Shown piece by piece: positions 42,617 to 49,133 of a stretch of 62,214 nucleotides of DNA. The stretch spans positions 1 through 62,214 of the forward strand of contig JAGASN010000001.1 of the NCBI GenBank assembly GCA_017847875.1. Direction: 5' to 3'. Positions within the stretch are counted from its first letter, which is position 1; every line of letters begins with the position of its first letter. A program made the translations under genes and the position numbers. Origin of the DNA: Oscillospiraceae bacterium (GTDB taxonomy: Bacteria > Bacillota > Clostridia > Oscillospirales > Ruminococcaceae). The notes below the pieces were generated by a model. The model searched no databases. It was not told the DNA's origin and saw only the letters and a list, made by a program, of their open reading frames with translations.

Positions 42617-43243
42617 TTGTCTGAAAAACTTCTTTTTATGTTTGAACTCATCGGAACAATTGCTTTTGCCGCTTCGGGCGCAATGGTCGGGCTTTCGAAA
42701 AAAATGGACCTTTTCGGCGTTGCGGTGCTTGGGCTTGTAACGGCAGTCGGCGGCGGTGTTATAAGAGACATCGTTCTTGGGCTTACCCCTCCGGCAACTT
42801 TTCAGAATCCGGTTTATGCTCTTGTTGCAATTTTTGTTTCGCTTATCCTTTTTGTTCCTGCGGTGCGGCGTTTTCTTTTTAAAAACCAGGGAATTTATGA
42901 AAAAACAATGCTTTTTATGGATTCAGTCGGTCTCGGAATTTTTACCGCAGTCGGAATAGAAGTTGCTCTTCTTGCCCGGTATGAAAGCATTTTCCTTCTG
43001 GTTTTTGTGGGAATGATAACCGGAATCGGCGGCGGAATTTTGCGCGATGTTCTCGCCGGAGATACGCCATATATTTTTGTAAAACATTTTTACGCAAGCG
43101 CTTCGCTTATGGGCGCGCTTTTCTTTATTCTTCTCTGGAAAATTACCGACCAGGGCACGGCTTTTTTGGGCTGCGCCATTTTGGTGACAATTCTCCGGCT
43201 TCTTGCGGCAAAATTTCGCTGGAGCCTTCCGAAGGCAAGCTGA
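42617..43243 (+). CDS. TRIC-family cation channel (UPF0126/YicG-like)
   Basis: A 208-residue membrane protein of seven helices built from two three-helix repeats, each with the glycine-rich kink and acidic end (VGGGVIRDIVLG and IGGGILRDVLAGD), as in prokaryotic TRIC channels, which pass K+ as trimers. TTG start at 42617 with GGGGTG 7 bases upstream. It has its own promoter and terminator and is the last host gene before the prophage. Some members are proposed glycine or thiamine-related transporters, so the substrate is open. Confidence 0.9.
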   Translation: MSEKLLFMFELIGTIAFAASGAMVGLSKKMDLFGVAVLGLVTAVGGGVIRDIVLGLTPPATFQNPVYALVAIFVSLILFVPAVRRFLFKNQGIYEKTMLFMDSVGLGIFTAVGIEVALLARYESIFLLVFVGMITGIGGGILRDVLAGDTPYIFVKHFYASASLMGALFFILLWKITDQGTAFLGCAILVTILRLLAAKFRWSLPKAS

Positions 43244-43252
43244 ATTTCAAAA

Positions 43253-43287
43253 GCAAAAAAGGCACACGAATGTGTGCCTTTTTTTAC
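43253..43287 (+). terminator. Terminator at the host-prophage boundary
   Basis: AAAAAGGCACAC, GAAT loop, GTGTGCCTTTTTTT. It ends the TRIC gene and, read backwards, the last prophage gene, whose stop lies at 43284. Confidence 0.88.
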
Positions 43288-43460
43288 CGCATTTTTCTAA
43301 GATATGCCGTGCCGCTGCTTTTATCAAAATTTTCCGTTCCGATATCATCCGGCATCCAGGTGGGCGAAATACGTTCCCCCTGCTTTGCCGCTTCGGAACG
43401 ATATTCTTTTTGGGTCGGCGCAATTTTTCCGGCAAGATATTCATATTTCTTTTTGTTCAT
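43284..43460 (-). CDS. Small prophage-end protein, unknown
   Basis: A 58-residue basic protein (MNKKKYEYLAGKIAPTQKEY start, SPTWMPDDIGT in the middle, KMR end) with no hydrophobic segment. GGAGG lies 6 bases before the ATG at 43460. Last gene of the prophage late strand, beyond the amidase. Function unknown. Confidence 0.55.
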   Translation of the reverse strand: MNKKKYEYLAGKIAPTQKEYRSEAAKQGERISPTWMPDDIGTENFDKSSGTAYLRKMR

Positions 43461-43468
43461 TTTTCCTC

Positions 43469-43520
43469 CGTGCTCATCGGCAAAACCCGTGCTCAAAATT
43501 TGAGCACGGGTTTTGCTTTT
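43469..43520. repeat. GTGCTCA motif triplet with hairpin
   Basis: CCGTGCTCA direct copy (43468-43476), then CCCGTGCTCA (43486-43495) and TGAGCACGGG (43500-43509) as an inverted pair followed by TTTTGCTTTTTTT on the plus strand. The layout is the same as at 25507-25558, but it lies between two small prophage genes on the opposite strand. Confidence 0.75.
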
Positions 43521-43521
43521 T

Positions 43522-43740
43522 TTATTCCTCTTCCGGAGAAAAGGTGGAATTGTTTCCGGAAAGTTCTGCCTGGTAACCAAAACCCCATTTGGGGTCTATT
43601 TTTGCGTTTCTTCCTTCGGAAATATTGTCATCTCTCAAAGGCGGCGCGGCCATTTCCACATAGGGACGCAAAGTTTCCCAATCGTTCACCTTTTTTCCAT
43701 TATGGGGCATTGGCGGTTTATATTTTTTTGAATTGCTCAT
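43522..43740 (-). CDS. Small prophage-end protein, unknown
   Basis: A 72-residue hydrophilic protein (MSNSKKYKPPMPHNGKKVND start, KIDPKWGFGYQAELSGN, acidic EEE end). GAGGTGAT lies 7 bases before ATG 43740. No known domain. Sits between the amidase and the last small gene. Confidence 0.6.
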   Translation of the reverse strand: MSNSKKYKPPMPHNGKKVNDWETLRPYVEMAAPPLRDDNISEGRNAKIDPKWGFGYQAELSGNNSTFSPEEE

Positions 43741-43784
43741 TTTTATCACCTCGGAATTATTTTTCCGCGGTGCTTGTTTTTTAT

Positions 43785-44543
43785 TCAGTTCAAAACGTCC
43801 CTTTTGCTTCCGCTGTTTCTTACTTTTCTTGTTATTTTTGGTTTTGCAATGGGTTTTTCTTCCGGTTTTTCCGGAAGATTTTCTTCATTTTCTTCAAAAA
43901 CAAATTTTTCGCCGAAGGCTTCGACAATATTTTTTGCAATTCCCTCGGCGATTTTCTCCCGGTTTTCCAGATAATTTTTAAAATCCGAAGGATTTGTTAA
44001 AAAACAAATTTCCAGAAGATCTGCGGAAACACCGTTTTCCCAACAGGTTCTTACAAAACCGAAATAATCCTTTTCTTCCGAAACGGCATCAAAGCGCCTT
44101 GTTTCTATATTGATTTTTTTGTCAAAAGTTTTGTTGCGGTCAAAATAGCTGTTGCTTCTTGCAAAGGGCGCTCTTCTTTTGAAAAATTCCCCCAAAGTTT
44201 CATAAAACCCGCTTTCGATTCCCGCAAGTTTTTCCGAATGGGGGACAAAAACTTCCGTTCCGTTTGCGCTTTCGGTTCCGAAACCGTTGAAATGAATAGA
44301 AAGAGCAAAATCCGCGCCGTTATCAACGGCAATTTTTGCTCTTTGGCTCACGTTTCCGGGATTTATATCCGTTCTTCGGGTAAGAATTGTTTTAAAGCCG
44401 TTTTTGAGCAAATGCTTTTCTACCAAAAGCGCCTGTTCAAGAGTAAAATCCTTTTCAAAAAGCCCGTCGCTTACTGTGTTCACCGAATAGGTTCCGGAAG
44501 AACTTCCGCCGTGACCCGCATCAATTGCGATTGTGGCTTTCAT
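43785..44543 (-). CDS. Endolysin: N-acetylmuramoyl-L-alanine amidase (Amidase_3)
   Basis: A 252-residue zinc amidase cleaving between muramic acid and the stem peptide. The catalytic domain (1-195) has the zinc ligands H11 in AIDAGHGG, E30 and H84 in LSIHFNGFG, and the catalytic glutamate in DLLEICFLTN. The C-terminal 55 residues are a proline/glutamate spacer and a basic end (KITRKVRNSGSKRD), not a recognisable wall-binding domain. No signal peptide, so it depends on the holin at 44540, whose stop overlaps this ATG. Confidence 0.93.
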   Translation of the reverse strand: MKATIAIDAGHGGSSSGTYSVNTVSDGLFEKDFTLEQALLVEKHLLKNGFKTILTRRTDINPGNVSQRAKIAVDNGADFALSIHFNGFGTESANGTEVFVPHSEKLAGIESGFYETLGEFFKRRAPFARSNSYFDRNKTFDKKINIETRRFDAVSEEKDYFGFVRTCWENGVSADLLEICFLTNPSDFKNYLENREKIAEGIAKNIVEAFGEKFVFEENEENLPEKPEEKPIAKPKITRKVRNSGSKRDVLN

Positions 44544-44830
44544 TCAAAAGCCTCCTCATCAAAATCATCTTTCCGCGGCGCATTATAAGTCATCGCAAGG
44601 GCGGAATCTCCGATTCCGGCAGTTGTCGGGTCAATGAGCACCCCGAGGGTTGTCAGCGCGGTTATCACCGCTGTTCCAAGGTTGAGCACCATGTTTTCTG
44701 TAAGCTCCGGAACAATTCCGAAAGCACCGAGCACGCAATAGACAAAGCTTACCGCCGCGGGAATAACAGTTGTCCAGAAGACAGGGTTTTTGATTCTTGC
44801 TTTCCAGTTGATATTTTTAATAATTTTCAT
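44540..44830 (-). CDS. Phage holin (phi LC3-type)
   Basis: A 96-residue membrane protein beginning MKIIKNINWKARIKNPVFW, the standard start of phi LC3 family holins. Two hydrophobic segments (about 18-38 and 48-68) with the LGVLIDPTTAGIGDS motif between the second helix and an acidic tail. ATGA overlap with the amidase gene. Confidence 0.94.
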   Translation of the reverse strand: MKIIKNINWKARIKNPVFWTTVIPAAVSFVYCVLGAFGIVPELTENMVLNLGTAVITALTTLGVLIDPTTAGIGDSALAMTYNAPRKDDFDEEAFE

Positions 44831-44842
44831 AATTTTTCCTCC

Positions 44843-45139
44843 TTAAAGTCCGATTTTTGCCAGCATAAAAGCAACAACGGCGGCGGTTATAAGATTAAGA
44901 ACCTTTTCCGCCATTGAATCCCACCTTTTGCCGGGTTTTTCTTTAATTTGTTTCAAATCACCTTTCATTTCCGCAAGGTCATCACGCATATTTTTTTGTT
45001 CAACAACCATCTGCCCAACCGCCTGGGTCAGGCTTCGGAGTTCCTTTTGCTCCTCCTCAAGGTTATCTATCCGCCTTTTGTTGGATTTTGCAAGGTCAAA
45101 AATAAGCTGATGCTCGCGGGCAATTTCTTCATTATCCAT
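44843..45139 (-). CDS. XhlA-like coiled-coil membrane protein
   Basis: A 98-residue protein: a heptad-rich coiled coil (about 10-75) and one C-terminal transmembrane helix (VLNLITAAVVAFMLAKIGL). This is the layout of XhlA (haemolysin) proteins that assist holin and amidase in Bacillus PBSX-type prophages. Start at ATG 45139 after GGAAGGAG; five codons upstream are open but overlap that site. Confidence 0.8.
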   Translation of the reverse strand: MDNEEIAREHQLIFDLAKSNKRRIDNLEEEQKELRSLTQAVGQMVVEQKNMRDDLAEMKGDLKQIKEKPGKRWDSMAEKVLNLITAAVVAFMLAKIGL

Positions 45140-45199
45140 TTTTTCTCCTTCCATAATATGTTTTTCTGCATTTTTGTGTTGTTTGTTTTATTAACTTTG

Positions 45200-45228
45200 T
45201 TGACACGGAAAAATTTCCGTGATAAATT
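45200..45228 (+). promoter_or_regulatory. Plus-strand promoter with a palindromic operator in its spacer
   Basis: TTGACA (45200-45205), 17 bases, TAAATT (45223-45228). The spacer is filled by a palindrome CACGGAAA-AA-TTTCCGTG (45204-45221), so a dimeric repressor could block it. It points against every prophage gene and leads into the small RNA candidate. Confidence 0.65.
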
Positions 45229-45234
45229 ATCGGT

Positions 45235-45335
45235 ATGCGCCGGCAGTTTTAAAGAACGGATTGTTCGGAACGTAATAACACGTTTCGTGCTATTATGTTT
45301 TAAATAAAAAGGCGCAGGGATTGCGCCCTTTTTTT
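45235..45335 (+). ncRNA. Candidate small RNA between lysis and cargo genes
   Basis: From the predicted start near 45235 the plus strand can fold hairpins GAAC-GGATT-GTTC (45256-45268) and AACACG-TTT-CGTG (45282-45296) and ends in GGCGCA-GGGAT-TGCGCC with a following T7 run (45311-45333). No open frame of note is inside. Its middle hairpin is the third copy of a motif found between the toxin cassettes. Length about 100 bases. Confidence 0.5.
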
Positions 45336-45604
45336 CAATAAATTGAATTCACTCCGAGAATTTCATCAAGCTCAACGTCGGAACAAACATATACGGCATC
45401 GATTGTTTCATCGTTATAAACGCCGATTTTCTGCCCTTCATAGCGGTAAATCTGTATCTGGCTGTGGCCTATTCCCTCAATAATTTCTTCCTCTTCAAGA
45501 TTCCTGAAACCGTTTTTTATTTTCCGGCAGGTTTTTGAAAATTCTCTTTTGCTCATTTCGTTATATATCGGATATAAATATCTGTATTTATCCTTTTTTC
45601 TCAT
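45335..45604 (-). CDS. Small protein in the cargo block, unknown
   Basis: An 89-residue protein with a basic N-terminal half (MRKKDKYRYLYPIYNEMSK, then FSKTCRKIKNGF) and an acidic C-terminal half ending in VCSDVELDEILGVNSIY. Small, charged and immediately after a larger cargo gene (13 bases), it has the look of an immunity or accessory protein, but no family is recognised. AAGGTG lies 8 bases before the ATG. Confidence 0.55.
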   Translation of the reverse strand: MRKKDKYRYLYPIYNEMSKREFSKTCRKIKNGFRNLEEEEIIEGIGHSQIQIYRYEGQKIGVYNDETIDAVYVCSDVELDEILGVNSIY

Positions 45605-45616
45605 CAGCGAAGCACC

Positions 45617-46696
45617 TTACCTTTTGTAATATTTTCTGTGGATTTCCCAGATTGCGTCATTTCTCGAAATGCCTTTTATGTCCATTTTTTCCGCGACCTG
45701 CTCCTCAAAATCCAAAATCCCTTGCTCCTCATAATATCTTTCGACAAGCTCCGGATCATCAAGAAGCGCCGCTCCTCCGGAAAATATTCTGTTCCGCATT
45801 TCAACAAGCTCCCTTGCAGCTCTTTCGCAGCCAACCGTTTTAAGAAAAATGCTCATTCGGATTTCCGTAAGGTTGTTGCCAAGCATATTGCGGTCGTCTT
45901 TTTTCCAGTTCATTCCCTTGTTATGTATAAGCGCGGAAATTTCGTGCAAAAGGCTGTTCGCGCTTTCTGTTTCAACTTTTTCATCAAAATTCTTTATGCG
46001 CTTTTTAAGAATATCTCTTTGCGAAAGCTTGAGAATCGCCTTTTGTTCCGAATCCGGCAAAAATTCATATATCCCTTCAAGAATTCCGGTTTTTGGATCC
46101 AGCCAGATTTCACAAAGTCCTTTTTCCAGATAGCAGAATTTTGTTCCCCGGCGTTCCGGTTCGCTTTGCAAAATGCGTTTTACGTCAGCCAATTCGACTT
46201 CACTTGTCCAGAAATATTCGATGCAGCCGAGTCCGACGGTAAAATTCGGGAGCATTCCTTTTATCTCAATTCCGCCGCCGGCAACCGTTCCGATAATTTC
46301 TTCATTGATTTTCTTTTCAGCTTCCCTGCATATTGCGAAAAGCTTCGTGCGGAACACTTTGTCCTGCTCGTCGGGTTCGGGCACTTTTTCCTTTTTACCT
46401 TTTCCGTAAACAAGAAAAAGTGCCTCGTATTCCCTTGTGTTTCTTAATTCGGTAAAAGTATCCTGCATCCACAATTGTCCGCATATCGCCTCACCGTTTT
46501 TTTCCGTCATTTCAACCCAATGTTTAAAGCTCCAAACTTCCTGTCTTAAACGTTCTCCATTTGGAAGAAAATAGTCATTCAGAACATAATCAAAATATTT
46601 TTCGAGGTCTTTCCAATCATTACATTCTTTGTAATTATACTCATCTGCATACCCATCTATATATTCTATATAGCTATTACTTTTATTCTCTTCCAA
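45617..46696 (-). CDS. 359-residue cargo protein, unknown
   Basis: I start at the TTG at 46696, because GGAGGT lies 6 bases upstream; an ATG nine codons earlier overlaps that site. The protein is acidic, soluble and mostly helical, with motifs VWSFKHWVEMTEKNGEAICG, LPNFTVGLGCIEYFW and a C-terminal helical bundle (SLLHEISALIHNKGMNW and ISRNDAIWEIHRKYYKR). I do not recognise it. It follows the second long paralogue by about 50 bases and may be its effector, its partner or a structural protein. Confidence 0.6.
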   Translation of the reverse strand: MEENKSNSYIEYIDGYADEYNYKECNDWKDLEKYFDYVLNDYFLPNGERLRQEVWSFKHWVEMTEKNGEAICGQLWMQDTFTELRNTREYEALFLVYGKGKKEKVPEPDEQDKVFRTKLFAICREAEKKINEEIIGTVAGGGIEIKGMLPNFTVGLGCIEYFWTSEVELADVKRILQSEPERRGTKFCYLEKGLCEIWLDPKTGILEGIYEFLPDSEQKAILKLSQRDILKKRIKNFDEKVETESANSLLHEISALIHNKGMNWKKDDRNMLGNNLTEIRMSIFLKTVGCERAARELVEMRNRIFSGGAALLDDPELVERYYEEQGILDFEEQVAEKMDIKGISRNDAIWEIHRKYYKR

Positions 46697-46744
46697 AATG
46701 ATACCTCCACAAATGATATGCATTAAACAAAATATTCCATATCA

Positions 46745-48061
46745 TTATCTTATTCTGTTTGCATCCCATTCATTTTTAAGTCTTTTATCGTTATATGCAT
46801 CCAACGATATATCAAAAAGTCTTGATGTGTTGCTAAGAGCACCGACTGTGCTTCCCAACGACCATTCATCTAACGCTTCTTCAAGATTAAGAACCGCTTC
46901 TTCGCCTTCTTCTACTTTCAACAGCGGCTTATATGGATCAAAAACCCATTTTTCAACAGCTTCCGAAGAAGAATCTTTAATCACTTCTTCAACGCCTTCC
47001 AAAGCGCTCGCTTTTACATAATTCGAAAGTCCCTTTTTCCAGGTCATAGGCGTTTTTGTTTTTACGTATTTTTCAAATCCGAGATTACCTTCCAATCCGG
47101 CACTTAACGTTGCTCCGCCTAACGCAGTCCTCAAAGCTTCGTCCTCGGTTGCTCCGTCAGCAAGCGCTTCTTTATATATCGGATAAAGCTGTGTTTCCGC
47201 TGCATACCAAAAGTTGGGGTTTGCCGCCGTTGAATTCCAAATTTTACGAATTTTTGTTGCTGCTGTTGCCGCGGTTGAACCTCCTCCGCTCATAAGCGCA
47301 ATTGCCACCTCCGGAAGGGCTTCCGTTATTGCAACAATAGTTTTTGCAGAAAACTCCGCGATGCTTCCTTTTCCCGTTCTTTCTGCCGCCTCCATAACTT
47401 CTTCTTGTTCTTCCAACGCTCTTTTTTGGAGCTTCTCGCTTGCCTTTGAAAGCGGATTGTTTTTCCAACCGACAATTTTATCAAGAACAAGATCTCCGCC
47501 GCCGACAATGTTTGCTCCAATGTTAACAACTCCGCTGTCAACCGCTTCCGAAAAAATGTCCTTTCCGAATTTTTTGTCGGCTTCTTTACTTATTTCATCA
47601 AGTTTTTCCTGCGAAACTCCCAATCTAAGCGCCATGGAATCCGAAAGACCCTGTTTGGTACCATAAACGTTTTCAAATGCATATCTTTTCTCTCCCGGTC
47701 TGTATCCCGGCAAATCTTTTTCCTTGTTCTTTCTTGTCTGCTCAAGAAGCATTTCATAATCCTTTGCGCCGATAAGGTCGTTTTCTTTGTTTTTTCTTGT
47801 TTCTTCTTTTAATCCTTCTTCAAATTGTCTGTACCATTTTTCATCCTTATCGTCCTTTTCAAAATCCTCATCTTTGAAAAGAACAAATTCTTCCTGCTCG
47901 GCTTCAAGAATCTTTTTTGTTTCTTCTTTCTTTTCTTTTTTTATTTTTTCTGCCTTTTCAACTTCCTTCTTAGCTTTTTCCTTTTCGCTTTCCGAAAGAT
48001 AGTCCTGGGCATCTATTAAATCTTTTTTTCTATCAGTAAGGTTTTTTGCTGGTTTTGCCAA
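46745..48061 (-). CDS. Cargo paralogue 2: long phage protein with toxin-carrier architecture
   Basis: A 438-residue protein starting at a TTG with GGAGG 9 bases upstream. Residues 1-40 (MAKPAKNLTDRKKDLIDAQD) match the start of paralogue 1, as do the repeated RKNKENDLIGAKDYEMLLEQ unit, YGTKQGLSDSMALRLGVSQE and a hydrophobic central region (about 255-300) followed by NPNFWYAAETQLYPIYKEAL. Its last 40 residues differ completely and carry no toxin motif. The design (conserved carrier, variable end) is that of phage-delivered polymorphic toxins. Here the toxin end seems lost or replaced by the next gene. Confidence 0.65.
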   Translation of the reverse strand: MAKPAKNLTDRKKDLIDAQDYLSESEKEKAKKEVEKAEKIKKEKKEETKKILEAEQEEFVLFKDEDFEKDDKDEKWYRQFEEGLKEETRKNKENDLIGAKDYEMLLEQTRKNKEKDLPGYRPGEKRYAFENVYGTKQGLSDSMALRLGVSQEKLDEISKEADKKFGKDIFSEAVDSGVVNIGANIVGGGDLVLDKIVGWKNNPLSKASEKLQKRALEEQEEVMEAAERTGKGSIAEFSAKTIVAITEALPEVAIALMSGGGSTAATAATKIRKIWNSTAANPNFWYAAETQLYPIYKEALADGATEDEALRTALGGATLSAGLEGNLGFEKYVKTKTPMTWKKGLSNYVKASALEGVEEVIKDSSSEAVEKWVFDPYKPLLKVEEGEEAVLNLEEALDEWSLGSTVGALSNTSRLFDISLDAYNDKRLKNEWDANRIR

Positions 48062-48134
48062 AAAAATAATCCTCCTTTATAATTGTACTTCAACTTTTAA
48101 TAATCGTCAATTGTTTCCATTCTGTTTCACCGTT

Positions 48135-48216
48135 GGCGGCAAATTTCTCTGTCGCCGTTTTCTTTTTTCAAGGTGCAAAGTGTGGTTTTTACGGTGCAAC
48201 ACGTTTTGTGTTATAT
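48135..48216 (-). repeat. Inter-cassette element, copy 1
   Basis: Plus-strand order: hairpin A (GGCGGCAAATTTCTCTGTCGCC), then TTTTTTCAAGGTGCAAAGT, then hairpin B (CAACACGTTTTGTGTT). The same three parts in the same order occur at 48840-48917. It lies between the second immunity-like gene and paralogue 2. Confidence 0.7.
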
Positions 48217-48254
48217 TGTTTTAGTGTGAAGACTTCTGAGCTTTTAACTCAACC

Positions 48255-48494
48255 TCACCAATCTACGTCTTCAAGTTCTCCAGCTATTTCATTTAAAGAT
48301 TTTCCATCTACGAACGGAAGATTCATTGCATCATCAATATCATATACAATTGTGTTAACCTCTTTATAAAAACATTCATAGAAGTTTCCCGTTTTCTTTT
48401 CGTAATAAGGGTCTACCCCACCCCACTCTCCATTATATTTAATATGGACTGTTAAGCCCTCCTTTATAAGTTTTTTTATTTCAAATATTTCCAT
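48255..48494 (-). CDS. Predicted immunity protein of the orphan cassette
   Basis: A 79-residue acidic protein (MEIFEIKKLIKEGLTVHIKY, then GEWGGVDPYYEKK, VNTIVYDIDDAM, and an EDVDW end). Small, acidic and placed directly after a toxin-cassette fragment, it fits the immunity slot. GGAGAT lies 5 bases before the ATG. AT-rich compared with structural phage genes. No family name can be given with certainty. Confidence 0.62.
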   Translation of the reverse strand: MEIFEIKKLIKEGLTVHIKYNGEWGGVDPYYEKKTGNFYECFYKEVNTIVYDIDDAMNLPFVDGKSLNEIAGELEDVDW

Positions 48495-48533
48495 AATAAA
48501 TCTCCGTTTTCAAGAATTTCTTTTACATTTAGT

Positions 48534-48866
48534 TTATGCGGACTTCGATGTTGCAAAATATTTTTTATTGCTATCCGGATATTTCACCAAATAATTTTTG
48601 AGTTTATTTGAATATTCCCATTTTTCAGGTTCATTATATTTCATCTTTTTGAAAGAATCAAGGTCGTATGGAAAATCATCTCCTATTATCTTTTTAAAAT
48701 TCTCATATTCTACAAAATCCGCGGCATTTTTTGATAAAAGACTTTTTACCGTTGTTGGCGCACCCACAACTCCGCCAGCCGCTGCTGAAGTAATCCAATT
48801 TTCAAAAGATTTTGGAACGTTAAGTACACAGCTTCTTCCAAAGCCGCAGATTTCTCTGCGGCTTTC
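48534..48866 (-). pseudogene. Orphan C-terminal toxin cassette (partial copy of paralogue 1)
   Basis: The frame encodes LNVPKSFENWITSAA and following sequence that is nearly identical to the region before the toxin end of paralogue 1. The underlying DNA (48617-48828) matches 49537-49748 with about 11 differences in 212 bases by hand count. It then diverges after NEPEKW into a new 26-residue tail. At its 5' end is the same 33-base hairpin segment found inside paralogue 1. There is no ribosome binding site or proper start, so it is a silent cassette or a remnant. Confidence 0.7.
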
Positions 48867-48917
48867 TTCTTTTTCAAGGTGCAAAGTACGATTTTCGCGC
48901 AATAACACGTTTCGTGG
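48840..48917 (-). repeat. Inter-cassette element, copy 2
   Basis: Hairpin A here is AAAGCCGCAGA-TTTC-TCTGCGGCTTT (48840-48865), followed by TTTTTCAAGGTGCAAAGT and hairpin B (AACACG-TTT-CGTG, 48904-48916). It lies between immunity gene 1 and the orphan cassette and overlaps the cassette's 5' end. Hairpin B alone recurs at 45279-45296. Confidence 0.7.
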
Positions 48918-48959
48918 TTTTTGTGACTGTAATTTTTATGCCAAATATTAACTTAAACC

Positions 48960-49133
48960 TTAAGTATTACACCTGACTATTCTATCAATATCATCAATCG
49001 TAATATAAATATTCTCCCAATCTTCCGGACTGTTTCCTACATCGGCCAAAAAATCTGTATCGCTTAAAACTTCTACTATACATGCACTTCTTCCATCTTT
49101 TAATAAGACTTCGCTATATTCTGCTATCTTCAT
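48960..49133 (-). CDS. Predicted immunity protein, DUF4926-like
   Basis: A 57-residue acidic protein starting MKIAEYSEVLLKDGRSACIV and ending ITIDDIDRIVRCNT. The LLKDGR ... V.EV and ...I.IDDID.I pattern resembles DUF4926, small SH3-like proteins seen next to DUF6883 toxins. The ATG overlaps the toxin gene's TGA (ATGA), so the pair is co-translated, as expected for toxin and antidote. It is below the size usually predicted by default gene finders. Confidence 0.7.
   Translation of the reverse strand: MKIAEYSEVLLKDGRSACIVEVLSDTDFLADVGNSPEDWENIYITIDDIDRIVRCNT

Noticed and set aside
45179..45330. attL core at the inverted repeats near the lysis genes
   Set aside because: Phage genes continue on both sides, so this is an internal intergenic region.
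48255..48494. Naming a specific immunity family for the 79-residue gene
   Set aside because: Context fits immunity, but I cannot match a named family with confidence.
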